NCBI GenBank assembly: GCA_041871065.1
Contig: CP168942.1
Span: forward strand, 2,140,501-2,204,500
Direction: 5' to 3'
Source of the DNA: Weissella confusa
GTDB lineage: Bacteria; Bacillota; Bacilli; Lactobacillales; Lactobacillaceae
DNA: 64,000 bases
Made by a program: the position numbers and the translations under genes. This document shows, piece by piece, positions 17,642 to 25,284 of the stretch; the first letter of the stretch is position 1; each line of letters starts with the position of its first letter. The notes beneath the pieces were generated by a model that saw only the letters and a program-made list of their open reading frames with translations, was not told where the DNA came from and did not search any database.

Positions 17642-18550
17642 TTATTCCTCGTCAAATGAAATGCCCAATACATCAAAGATGCGGTTCAAATCATCATCAG
17701 ACAAGTATGCAATTTCAATTTTACCAGCACCCTTACGATTACGGGTGACGTTGACCTTCGTTCCAAACTTATCTTCCAAAGCAGCTGTCGTTGCCTTCAA
17801 ATAAGCAGATGGCTCATCATTACCCTTACCAGTAGTGTCAGCTTGTTCGTTCAACTTGTTAACCAATTGTTCAAGTTGACGAACCGTCATGCTTTCTGCA
17901 ATTGCACGCTTGGCAACCGGCACAATGCGACGCTTATTGCGCAATCCAAGCAACGTACGCGCTTGTCCCATTGATAGTTGACCAGCTTGCAACATATCCT
18001 TCACTTCGTCAGGCAAATTAAGCAAACGAAGGAAGTTAGCCACGGCTGAACGGGCCTTACCCAAACGCTTAGCCACTTGTTCTTGCGTCAACTTCAACGC
18101 ATCCATCATGTCGCGGTAAGCTTGAGCCTCTTCAAGAGGCGTCAAGTCTTCACGTTGCAAGTTTTCCAAGATAGCGGCTTGCATCATTTGCTCGTCGTCT
18201 AACTTACGAACAATCGCCGGCACATCCTTCTTGCCAGCCAATTGTGACGCACGCCAACGACGCTCACCGGCCAACAACTCGTATTGCGTGTTGTCCTTAG
18301 GGTTGTGACGCACAATCACTGGTTGCAACACGCCGTTTTCCTTGATTGATGCTGCTAAATCTTGCAAAGCATCTTGATCAAAGACATGACGTGGTTGGAA
18401 TGGGTTCGCCACAATCTTCTCGATTGCAATATCACGAACCGTATTAGTTGTTGCAATTTCTGTATCAAGACCTTGCTCAGCAAACAAAGCGCCTAGACCG
18501 CCGCCGTTGCCACCAAGGCCACCCAAACCTGACTTCTTAGTGTTCGCCAT
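17642..18550 (-). CDS. parB: Chromosome partitioning protein ParB/Spo0J
   Basis: 302 residues. CTP-dependent parS-binding clamp that organises the origin region. The start ATG at 18550 (MANTKKSGLGGLG) overlaps the last codons of parA by 14 bp, so an upstream open stretch in this frame is not coding. Visible parts are the N-terminal Gly-rich ParA-stimulating segment, the ParB core with NPFQPR near 55 and GERRWRAS near 100, and the DNA-binding helix-turn-helix LTQEQVAKRLGKARSAVANF near 160-180. Perfect parS sites occur at 20139 and 61462. Confidence 0.95.
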   Translation of the reverse strand: MANTKKSGLGGLGGNGGGLGALFAEQGLDTEIATTNTVRDIAIEKIVANPFQPRHVFDQDALQDLAASIKENGVLQPVIVRHNPKDNTQYELLAGERRWRASQLAGKKDVPAIVRKLDDEQMMQAAILENLQREDLTPLEEAQAYRDMMDALKLTQEQVAKRLGKARSAVANFLRLLNLPDEVKDMLQAGQLSMGQARTLLGLRNKRRIVPVAKRAIAESMTVRQLEQLVNKLNEQADTTGKGNDEPSAYLKATTAALEDKFGTKVNVTRNRKGAGKIEIAYLSDDDLNRIFDVLGISFDEE

Positions 18551-19307
18551 GAGCTGCCAAGACCTCCTTTGCCAAGTCCATATAAACTTCGGCTCCCTTT
18601 GACTTTGAATCATAGTCAATGATCGCCAAGCCACGTGATGGCGCTTCTGACAAGCGCACGTTACGTGGAATGACCGTGTCGTAAACATCGCTACCGAAGT
18701 ACTCACGCACGTTTTGAATAACATCTGATGACAAGTTAGTACGTGGATCAACCATGGTCATCAACACACCCTCAACTTCCAAGTCGGGATTGAAGTGTTG
18801 CTTCACCAACTTCATGTTGTTCATCAACTGTCCCAAACCTTCAAGGGCATAGTATTCAGCTTGCACCGGAATCAAAATTGAGTCCGCTGCTGAGAACGTG
18901 TTAATCGTTACCAATCCAAGTGAAGGTGGATTGTCGATTAGGATGTAGTCGTACTTCTCACGAACACCTTCCAAGGCATTCTTCAAACGCAACTCACGCG
19001 CCATTGCTGGTGCCAATTCTAGTTCAGCACCGGCCAAGCGAATCGTAGCTGGCACAATGTCCATACCTTCGTGTGACGTTGGCATAATCACGTCAGCCAA
19101 CGGCACATCGTGAACCAATACGTCATACACATCACGTTCGATGCTTGACTTTTGCACGCCTGAACCTGATGTGGCGTTTCCTTGTGCATCAGTGTCGATC
19201 AACAACACTTTCTTACCTAGGGATGCTAGGGATGCGCCCAAGTTAACCGTCGTGGTCGTCTTACCAACACCACCCTTTTGGTTAGCTAATGCAATAATGT
19301 GTCCCAT
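18537..19307 (-). CDS. parA: Chromosome partitioning ATPase ParA/Soj
   Basis: 256 residues. Walker-type ATPase working with ParB. Motifs are the deviant Walker A QKGGVGKTTTTVNLG (residues 9-23), Walker A' LLIDTDAQGNAT and Walker B YDYILIDNPPSLGL. The gene lies 13 bp after rsmG and overlaps parB, forming an rsmG-parA-parB operon that is a landmark of origin-proximal DNA in Firmicutes. Confidence 0.95.
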   Translation of the reverse strand: MGHIIALANQKGGVGKTTTTVNLGASLASLGKKVLLIDTDAQGNATSGSGVQKSSIERDVYDVLVHDVPLADVIMPTSHEGMDIVPATIRLAGAELELAPAMARELRLKNALEGVREKYDYILIDNPPSLGLVTINTFSAADSILIPVQAEYYALEGLGQLMNNMKLVKQHFNPDLEVEGVLMTMVDPRTNLSSDVIQNVREYFGSDVYDTVIPRNVRLSEAPSRGLAIIDYDSKSKGAEVYMDLAKEVLAAHGEH

Positions 19308-19320
19308 TGTTCTCCCCTTT

Positions 19321-20040
19321 CTACAACGGCTTGCGCACTGGATCTCCAGGCTTGCGCGGATACTTTTTTGGTGTGTTCTTTACTTTCTTGATCACAATAA
19401 CTGAACGTGGGTCACCATTTGGTAGGCTCACGTCAATTTGGTCGCCAATCTCAGCCCCCAAAGTTGTGATGGCCTTCTTAGCTTCTGCCAATTCTTCATC
19501 GGCTGCACTACCCTTCATGGCCAACAACACGCCACCAACCTTAACGAATGGCAACGTCAACTCCCCCAAGACGTTCAAACGAGCCAAGGCACGGGCCGTC
19601 GCAACATCATATTGCTCACGAGCTGGTGCCGTCTTGTTACCGAACTCTTCGGCGCGGGCGTGTTCAACAGTCACACCTTCCAAACCCAATTCCTTAACCA
19701 AATCACGCAAGAAGTTGATGCGCTTGTTCAAAGCATCAATAATCGTGATTTGCAATTGTGGGAATGCGATCTTCAATGGCAATGATGGGAACCCTGCCCC
19801 GGCGCCAACGTCAATCATGTGCAACTCTTCTGTCTGTAATTCTGGATATGCCCAGGCCAACGTCAAAGAGTCGTAGAAGTGCTTCAAGTACACTTCATCA
19901 CGTTCAGTAATTGCCGTTAGGTTCATGTGTTCATTCACCGCAACTAAACGCTCGTAGTATTGCTGATATTGCGCTAGTTGTTGTGCATTCAATTCAACAT
20001 TATGCTCGCGTAATGCCGCCGCAAATTCTTCAGGATTCAT
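19321..20040 (-). CDS. rsmG: 16S rRNA (guanine527-N7)-methyltransferase RsmG
   Basis: 239 residues from ATG 20040 (MNPEEFAAALREH), set by TTGGAG seven bases upstream. S-adenosylmethionine-dependent enzyme acting on 16S rRNA. The motif MIDVGAGAGFPSLPLKIAFP near residue 70 binds the cofactor, with KRINFLRDLVKELGL and VATARALARL following as in the family. The tail is basic (KKYPRKPGDPVRKPL), consistent with RNA binding. It is first in the par operon. Confidence 0.95.
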   Translation of the reverse strand: MNPEEFAAALREHNVELNAQQLAQYQQYYERLVAVNEHMNLTAITERDEVYLKHFYDSLTLAWAYPELQTEELHMIDVGAGAGFPSLPLKIAFPQLQITIIDALNKRINFLRDLVKELGLEGVTVEHARAEEFGNKTAPAREQYDVATARALARLNVLGELTLPFVKVGGVLLAMKGSAADEELAEAKKAITTLGAEIGDQIDVSLPNGDPRSVIVIKKVKNTPKKYPRKPGDPVRKPL

Positions 20041-20126
20041 CACCATTCTCCAAACTGATTCCAATAATAAAAGAATACCGCAAAATGCCCGTCTAATCAA
20101 TAGTTCCAAGGAGTTCAAGAAAACAA

Positions 20127-20166
20127 AACAAGGTGTTATGTTTCACGTGGAACACAACACCTTGTT
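20127..20166 (-). terminator. Terminator of the nucleoside hydrolase gene, with parS in its loop
   Basis: Stem AACAAGGTGTT/AACACCTTGTT encloses the 16-bp parS site. On the minus strand it follows the hydrolase stop and ends in TTTTGTTTTC. Confidence 0.75.
20139..20154. other. parS centromere site
   Basis: TGTTTCACGTGGAACA is the reverse complement of TGTTCCACGTGAAACA, the Firmicutes ParB-binding consensus. It lies about 100 bp upstream of rsmG-parA-parB. Confidence 0.93.
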
Positions 20167-20169
20167 TCA

Positions 20170-21087
20170 TTACTTAATTCGAGCGATTTCTGACATGAAC
20201 CATTCGTTAAACGCTGCTACATCAATGTCTGTGGCCACTGAAACATTTGTTTGACCGTCGTGTGACGTGCGCAAAATGTCAGCAATTGTCCCACCCATTG
20301 CGGGACCTTCAGTTACAACATCAACCCAATAGTCAGTCAATTCAAAGAACTCTGGGTGTGCCAAATAGAACAATGTGTTCACATCGTGCATTGGCTTCCC
20401 TTCAGTTTCATCATCTGCATAATTACCCAACAACGCTTGTAACATCGCACCAGCTTCGTTGAGTGTACGTAGCTTTTGGATATTTTCGTGTGAAAGCAAC
20501 GCCTTCATCGTCACATCAAGACCAATCATCACGATTGGCAATCCAGCTTCAAACACGATTTTTGCAGCGTGTGGATCTGTATAAATATTAAATTCAGCCA
20601 CACTAGACATGTTACCACCTGACAAAGAACCACCCATGACAACTAAACGGTCAATCTTGGTCTTTGTCTCAGGATACATACGGAACATGAGCGCCAAGTT
20701 AGTAAACGCCCCCGTTGCAACAACAGTGAGCTTTTCTTCACTAGCCATCAGTACGTTGCGCATCGCTTCAACAGCATGTTGTGCCAATGGCTTTGTCGTA
20801 ACCGGCGCAAAATCCCAGCCAGGCATTCCTGACGCACCGTGTACGTGAGATGCGTCTTGATAGTGCTTCAACAAAGGCATTTGCGCCCCCGTTGCAACTG
20901 GCACCTTATCTTGGACACCGAAAAACTCCACTAGCTTCAAGGCATTAAGTGTCGTCTTATCAGCGCTGACATTACCAGCAACCGTCGTCAAAAGTTTTAC
21001 ATCGAATTGGTCATCGGTCAAAGCAATTGAGATCGCCGCTGCGTCGTCAATTCCTGGATCCATATCCAGCAAGATTTTGTGTGTCAT
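20170..21087 (-). CDS. Inosine-uridine-preferring nucleoside hydrolase family protein
   Basis: 305 residues from ATG 21087 (MTHKILLDMDPGIDDA), set by GGGGAAT upstream. Hydrolyses N-glycosidic bonds of ribonucleosides for salvage. The calcium-binding motif DMDPGIDDAAAI is at the N-terminus. VMGGSLSGGNMSSVAEFNIY near 150 and the distal His in MHDVNTLFYL near 225 complete the active site. The substrate class (purine, pyrimidine or both) cannot be settled. Monocistronic, ending at the parS-containing terminator. Confidence 0.88.
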   Translation of the reverse strand: MTHKILLDMDPGIDDAAAISIALTDDQFDVKLLTTVAGNVSADKTTLNALKLVEFFGVQDKVPVATGAQMPLLKHYQDASHVHGASGMPGWDFAPVTTKPLAQHAVEAMRNVLMASEEKLTVVATGAFTNLALMFRMYPETKTKIDRLVVMGGSLSGGNMSSVAEFNIYTDPHAAKIVFEAGLPIVMIGLDVTMKALLSHENIQKLRTLNEAGAMLQALLGNYADDETEGKPMHDVNTLFYLAHPEFFELTDYWVDVVTEGPAMGGTIADILRTSHDGQTNVSVATDIDVAAFNEWFMSEIARIK

Positions 21088-21164
21088 GTCTATATTCCCC
21101 GTGTTCCATTTGTGAGTCTGTGTATTAGATAATACCATACATCACGACTGCATAATATTGCATA

Positions 21165-22265
21165 TTAATTCAATCGTTTCCAAATTTTCTCTTGGATTTT
21201 TGGTTGTGGATCACGCATTAATGCATCAAGTTCACGCCACGTCCCGCGTTGAAGCGTCGTTGCATCAACTTCGGCCGTCAACACAGTCACCGTCCACTTC
21301 TGGTGAGTGTACACGTGCGTCACTGGGCGGCCACCCATTTTAGCCAACTTAGCCGTGACCCCATAATCAGCCAACAAACGTTTCTCGGTAGCTGCAATCA
21401 TTTCATCTTCCGACCACTCAGCATCTGGGTCCGTAACGAAATCGGTTAGCGCATAGAGTGGCATTGTCCAAAAATTGGCCAGCAAACCCGTCGTTGGCCG
21501 TTGTTCCCAAAGATAGCCAGCTGGCGAATGCACAGCCACCGCAAAGTAGGTGATCGGCTTGGGCTTAGGCGCCTTTGACTTCACTGGATAAAAATCTTCA
21601 GTGCCATCTGCATAAGCAGCGTTAAATTGCTTGACCGGTGAGTGTTCAGAATCATAATTCTTGGCACTCATATAAGATGATCCCAAGTCCATAATGGCTT
21701 GATTAAAATCACCTGGACGCTCTGGGTCAATCAATTGCAGGCCTAAGTCAAAAAACACCTTGCGTGTCTTCGGCTGTGCAATATCGGCATCAATCTTAAA
21801 AAGACGGGCAAACACGCGGAAGGCATTCCCATCGATAGCTGGCACTGGTTCCTTAAAGGAAATGCTAGCGATAGCGGCGGCTGTATATGGTCCGATACCC
21901 GTTAGATTTTCAAGTTCAGCCATTGTATCCGGCCAAACACCGTTGTAATCATCACGCACTTGAATCGCTGCTTTTTGCATGTTGCGCACACGCGAATAAT
22001 AGCCGAGACCCTCCCACGCCTTCAATAAATCTTGTTCCGGCGCTGCTGCCAAATCATTCAGCGTTGGAAACATGGTCATGAACCGATTGAAATACGGAAT
22101 GACGGTTTGCACCTGCGTTTGTTGCAACATAATTTCTGATACCCAGACACGATATGGATCTTGGTTTTCACGCCATGGCAAGTCAGCTCGACCTGCTTCG
22201 TCATACCAATCAAGCAGTGTCGCACGGAACTCACGAATCTTTTCTTCGTCCCACATGTCAATCAT
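21165..22265 (-). CDS. mutY: Adenine DNA glycosylase MutY, lacking the iron-sulfur cluster
   Basis: 366 residues. Removes adenine mispaired with 8-oxoguanine. The catalytic domain shows LPWRENQDPYRVWVSEIMLQ with Glu, the HhH LENLTGIGPYTAAAIASISF and the catalytic Asp in PAIDGNAFRVFARLF. A NUDIX-like recognition domain follows (VAVHSPAGYLWEQRPTTGLL, TVTVLTAEV). The segment DLGSSYMSAKNYDSEHSPV occupies the place of the usual four-Cys cluster loop, and the catalytic domain holds no Cys, as in clusterless MutY of some LAB. The start has GAGG eight bases upstream. Confidence 0.93.
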   Translation of the reverse strand: MIDMWDEEKIREFRATLLDWYDEAGRADLPWRENQDPYRVWVSEIMLQQTQVQTVIPYFNRFMTMFPTLNDLAAAPEQDLLKAWEGLGYYSRVRNMQKAAIQVRDDYNGVWPDTMAELENLTGIGPYTAAAIASISFKEPVPAIDGNAFRVFARLFKIDADIAQPKTRKVFFDLGLQLIDPERPGDFNQAIMDLGSSYMSAKNYDSEHSPVKQFNAAYADGTEDFYPVKSKAPKPKPITYFAVAVHSPAGYLWEQRPTTGLLANFWTMPLYALTDFVTDPDAEWSEDEMIAATEKRLLADYGVTAKLAKMGGRPVTHVYTHQKWTVTVLTAEVDATTLQRGTWRELDALMRDPQPKIQEKIWKRLN

Positions 22266-22411
22266 GACTCGTCCTCAATTTCTTTTTTCATATTGAGTCC
22301 AGTTTAGCAGATTTCACTTACAATTCAGCACCCGCGTTTTTTGCATTTGCTTAAATCAGTGTTTATAAGCGATAATGGAAGTAACAAATCTATGAAATGG
22401 AAGTTGGCCAC

Positions 22412-23110
22412 ATGACTGATACAAACGAACTCAAGAAAATTGCCGGTTATCGCGCAGCTGAATTTGTCGAAGACGGCATGGTTGTCGGTATCGGTTCTGG
22501 TTCTACCATCGCGTACGTTATTGAAGCCCTTGGCAAGCGCGTGGCGGAAGAAGGACTTAACATTGTTGGTGTCCCAACGTCAGACAAGACGCGTCGTACG
22601 GCAGCTAAGCTCGGCATTCCAATGTACAACGTTGATGACGTTGACCACATTGACCTAACGATTGACGGAGCTGACGAAATTGACCCTGAATTTGCTGCCA
22701 TTAAGGGTGGCGGGGCCGCTTTGCTTTGGGAAAAAATCGTTGCCATTAACTCATCACGCAACATCTGGGTTGTTGATGAAGGTAAGCTTGCGCCAAAGCT
22801 AACGCATTACTTGCCAGTTGAAGTCATCCCTTACGGATCTGACCAACTTTTCAAGCGTTTAGAAGCCAAGGGCTACAAGCCTTCATGGCGTCTTGATCAA
22901 AACGGTAATCCTGTTCGTACTGACTCAGCAAACTTCTTGATTGATTTGCACCCAACTGACATTACGGATCCATTCACGCTTGGTCGTGAATTGACTAGCA
23001 TGGTTGGTGTTGTGGAACACGGACTATTCTTGAACATCGTTGATAAGGTTGTTGTCGGTCGCGACAACGGCGTTGAGATTTTTGATGCTCACCCACAGCC
23101 TTTGATTTAA
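22412..23110 (+). CDS. rpiA: Ribose-5-phosphate isomerase A
   Basis: 232 residues from ATG 22412 (MTDTNELKKIAGYRAA); an in-frame ATG at 22397 lacks a ribosome binding site. Interconverts ribose 5-phosphate and ribulose 5-phosphate in the pentose phosphate and phosphoketolase routes. Motifs are VVGIGSGSTIAYVIEAL, the catalytic region LTIDGADEIDPEFAAIKGGG and KIVAINSSRNIWVVDEGKLA. A terminator follows the stop. Confidence 0.93.
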   Translation: MTDTNELKKIAGYRAAEFVEDGMVVGIGSGSTIAYVIEALGKRVAEEGLNIVGVPTSDKTRRTAAKLGIPMYNVDDVDHIDLTIDGADEIDPEFAAIKGGGAALLWEKIVAINSSRNIWVVDEGKLAPKLTHYLPVEVIPYGSDQLFKRLEAKGYKPSWRLDQNGNPVRTDSANFLIDLHPTDITDPFTLGRELTSMVGVVEHGLFLNIVDKVVVGRDNGVEIFDAHPQPLI

Positions 23111-23119
23111 AGAAAATGC

Positions 23120-23147
23120 AAAAGCCTCGCTAATGTGAGGCTTTTTT
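23120..23147 (+). terminator. Terminator of rpiA
   Basis: AAAAGCCTC/GAGGCTTTT stem followed by TT. Confidence 0.85.
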
Positions 23148-23197
23148 ATTTGTTTTGAATATCAACTATGACACAATGACCTTGGGAGGTTTTTGTT

Positions 23198-23782
23198 ATG
23201 GTAACTATGTGGCAAGCATTTATTAACTTTTGGAAGGGCTACGTGAACTTCACGGGTCGTTCAACACGTGCCGAATTCTGGTGGATGCGACTTTGGTCAA
23301 TCATCATCTTCTTTGTTTGGCTTATTCTATTCGTTATCGCCTTGGTATCTGACGCAAGCGTTGTTAACAAGCTCGACAGCATCACAGGCAAGTTTGACGC
23401 TGACAGCGCTTTGTCATTTATCGGGTCACTCTTTTCAGCCCCATTCACAATCATTATTGTGATGATTGGTGTCTTGTTGGCTTTGGCCATGATTTTGCCA
23501 AACATTGCGCTAACGATTCGTCGTTACCGCGATGCCGGTACGGTAACTTGGGTTGCTTGGGTCGTCTGGGCACTTTCTTTGTTCTCAGGCAGCGAACGTA
23601 TTTACAGCGATGGTTCATTTAAGATTGTCCTCATGATTGGTGGTATTTTCAGCCTAATTGGCTTCATTCTTTCCGTTTTGCCAAGCGATACGCTAACTGG
23701 CACTGGCTTTATCGGTCGTCCAAAAGATCAAAAACTTGTTTTTAAAGAAGACTTCAACGATTCATCAGATGACGAATTGTAA
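23198..23782 (+). CDS. DUF805 family membrane protein
   Basis: 194 residues. The N-terminal FWKGYVNFTGRSTRAEFWWM and the LTIRRYRDAG segment near residue 105 are characteristic of DUF805. Four hydrophobic segments are visible, and the protein ends in an acidic tail (DFNDSSDDEL) like the DUF975 protein at 1305. The function is unknown. GGGAGG lies nine bases before the start. Shared bidirectional terminator with the next, convergent gene. Confidence 0.82.
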   Translation: MVTMWQAFINFWKGYVNFTGRSTRAEFWWMRLWSIIIFFVWLILFVIALVSDASVVNKLDSITGKFDADSALSFIGSLFSAPFTIIIVMIGVLLALAMILPNIALTIRRYRDAGTVTWVAWVVWALSLFSGSERIYSDGSFKIVLMIGGIFSLIGFILSVLPSDTLTGTGFIGRPKDQKLVFKEDFNDSSDDEL

Positions 23783-23784
23783 TT

Positions 23785-23822
23785 AAAAAAGCGTAGCAAC
23801 CACGGCGGTTGCTACGCTTTTT
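23785..23822. terminator. Bidirectional terminator
   Basis: AAAAAAGCGTAGCAACC/GGTTGCTACGCTTTTT perfect stem between convergent genes. Confidence 0.9.
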
Positions 23823-23824
23823 GC

Positions 23825-24196
23825 TTACTTCAACTTTTCAAGTACTGACGTTGGCACGTCTGACTTTTGTACCCCTTCAGGTCCCTTTACCACACGCTTT
23901 TGGCTAATATCAGCCTTTACATATGCGTTTGGCGTCAATGGATCAGCATCTTCAATGCTGTAGTTCAAGACACGACGTTCCCCATTAGTCGTGATGAACG
24001 TCAAATTGTATGAGTATGACTTTGATCCGGCAATCTTTTCCCCAGAATCAGAAACCGTATCCTTCAATGGTGGCACTTGGGCAGGCACTTGCGCGTAAGC
24101 CGTCGTTGTCTTGTATGTGACGTTGTAGTATTCATATCCCTTGTATAGGCCGAATACGACCAATACTGCTGCAATCAAACCGATAATCTTCTTCAT
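23825..24196 (-). CDS. YxeA family (DUF1093) exported protein
   Basis: 123 residues from ATG 24196 (MKKIIGLIAAVLVVFGLYKG), with AGAGGTGG upstream. One N-terminal hydrophobic segment serves as signal or anchor. The remainder (YYNVTYKTTTAYAQVP, YSYNLTFITTNGERRVLNYS and ADPLTPNAYVKADISQKRV) follows the YxeA pattern of small single-domain secreted proteins. The function is unknown. Confidence 0.78.
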   Translation of the reverse strand: MKKIIGLIAAVLVVFGLYKGYEYYNVTYKTTTAYAQVPAQVPPLKDTVSDSGEKIAGSKSYSYNLTFITTNGERRVLNYSIEDADPLTPNAYVKADISQKRVVKGPEGVQKSDVPTSVLEKLK

Positions 24197-24308
24197 GATT
24201 TCCACCTCTTAAAATATCTCAATCATTATCCGTATAGTACATAACCTCTTATACTATTTAAAGTATAATATCAGCTGTTGAATAACACAAGTAGAAAGTA
24301 CCAACAAA

Positions 24309-24340
24309 AAAACGGTATCACATCACTGCGATACCGTCTT
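24309..24340 (-). terminator. Terminator of the AraC-type regulator gene
   Basis: Minus-strand stem ACGGTATC/GATACCGT followed by TTTTTTTG. Confidence 0.85.
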
Positions 24341-24345
24341 CCCTG

Positions 24346-25176
24346 TCATTCGCCCTTGTTCAGTTGTCGTAACTGATTTGGCGTTTGACCGTATAATTCT
24401 TTAAACATTTTCATCGCTAACTTGGTGTTGCTAGCGCCGTGGCGGATAAAAATCGTTTTGATAACCTGATTCGTCGCGAGCACATCTTGATAGATGGCCT
24501 CCAAACGAACCTGATAAACATAGTTCACAAATGTCACCCCGACCCGTCGCTTGAAAATGCGGCTGAGATAATCAGGGTTGTAATGGAACTTTTCCGCGAC
24601 CTCACTCAACGAGATTTTCGTTTGATACTGTTCGTGAATATACATAATCACGTCCTTCAAACGATCATCTTCCGTTAAGTCACCCGGTGTTAACGTCACA
24701 GCATAATTTGTAATCAAGTCATACAAGACTTGCATCAAGATGCTGCTAAATCGCAACCGGTAGCCTGCTTCTTTTCGCAAATAGATTTGGGTCATTTGCT
24801 GAAGCATGCTGACAATCTTGTCATACGTTTCATCATGCAAACTATGGTTCGTCCACAAATCAAATCGTAGCAATTCACTATTCGACCAATACTGGTTGAG
24901 ATAATACACAGGAATTTGCAACACGAGTGCTTGATTTGCCAAATTGGTGGTCGAGTGGAGAATCCCCGATCCAATCACAATGAACTCATTTTCATGTAAC
25001 GTGACATCGTGTTGCTCATATCGAAACGTTACTTCGCCGGTTAGGACGAGCACAATTTCAATATGCGTGTGCCAATGCAGTGGCTTAAATCCAAGCGGTT
25101 CATCGGATAAAAAGACGCGAACCCCAACATCTGAATTGTCTGCAACTATTTCGTGCTGTTGCGCTGCCTTTTCCAT
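24346..25176 (-). CDS. AraC-family transcriptional regulator of the xyloside locus
   Basis: 276 residues from ATG 25176, set by GAGGGG eight bases upstream. The N-terminal cupin sensor shows HWHTHIEIVLVLTGEVTFRY and NEFIVIGSGILHSTTN (residues 35-85). The C-terminal double helix-turn-helix shows ISLSEVAEKFHYNPDYLSRI and the degenerate second motif VIKTIFIRHGASNTKLAMKM, followed by FKELYGQTPNQLRQL. It is downstream of the alpha-xylosidase gene on the same strand, so it probably controls the transporter and glycosidases in response to a xyloside sugar; the ligand is inferred. Confidence 0.85.
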   Translation of the reverse strand: MEKAAQQHEIVADNSDVGVRVFLSDEPLGFKPLHWHTHIEIVLVLTGEVTFRYEQHDVTLHENEFIVIGSGILHSTTNLANQALVLQIPVYYLNQYWSNSELLRFDLWTNHSLHDETYDKIVSMLQQMTQIYLRKEAGYRLRFSSILMQVLYDLITNYAVTLTPGDLTEDDRLKDVIMYIHEQYQTKISLSEVAEKFHYNPDYLSRIFKRRVGVTFVNYVYQVRLEAIYQDVLATNQVIKTIFIRHGASNTKLAMKMFKELYGQTPNQLRQLNKGE

Positions 25177-25284
25177 CACTGAACCCCTCAAAGTTTACGC
25201 ACCGACCCCCATCGGCTCTGCGAAATCTATAAGCTCAGTCTATCACATTCTTAATCCGCCTGGGGTTCTGACTTTCCGTCAGTT

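Noticed and set aside
18551..18751. N-terminal extension of the parB frame
   Set aside because: It lies inside parA, has non-protein-like composition, and the conserved ParB start is MANTKKSGLGG at 18550.
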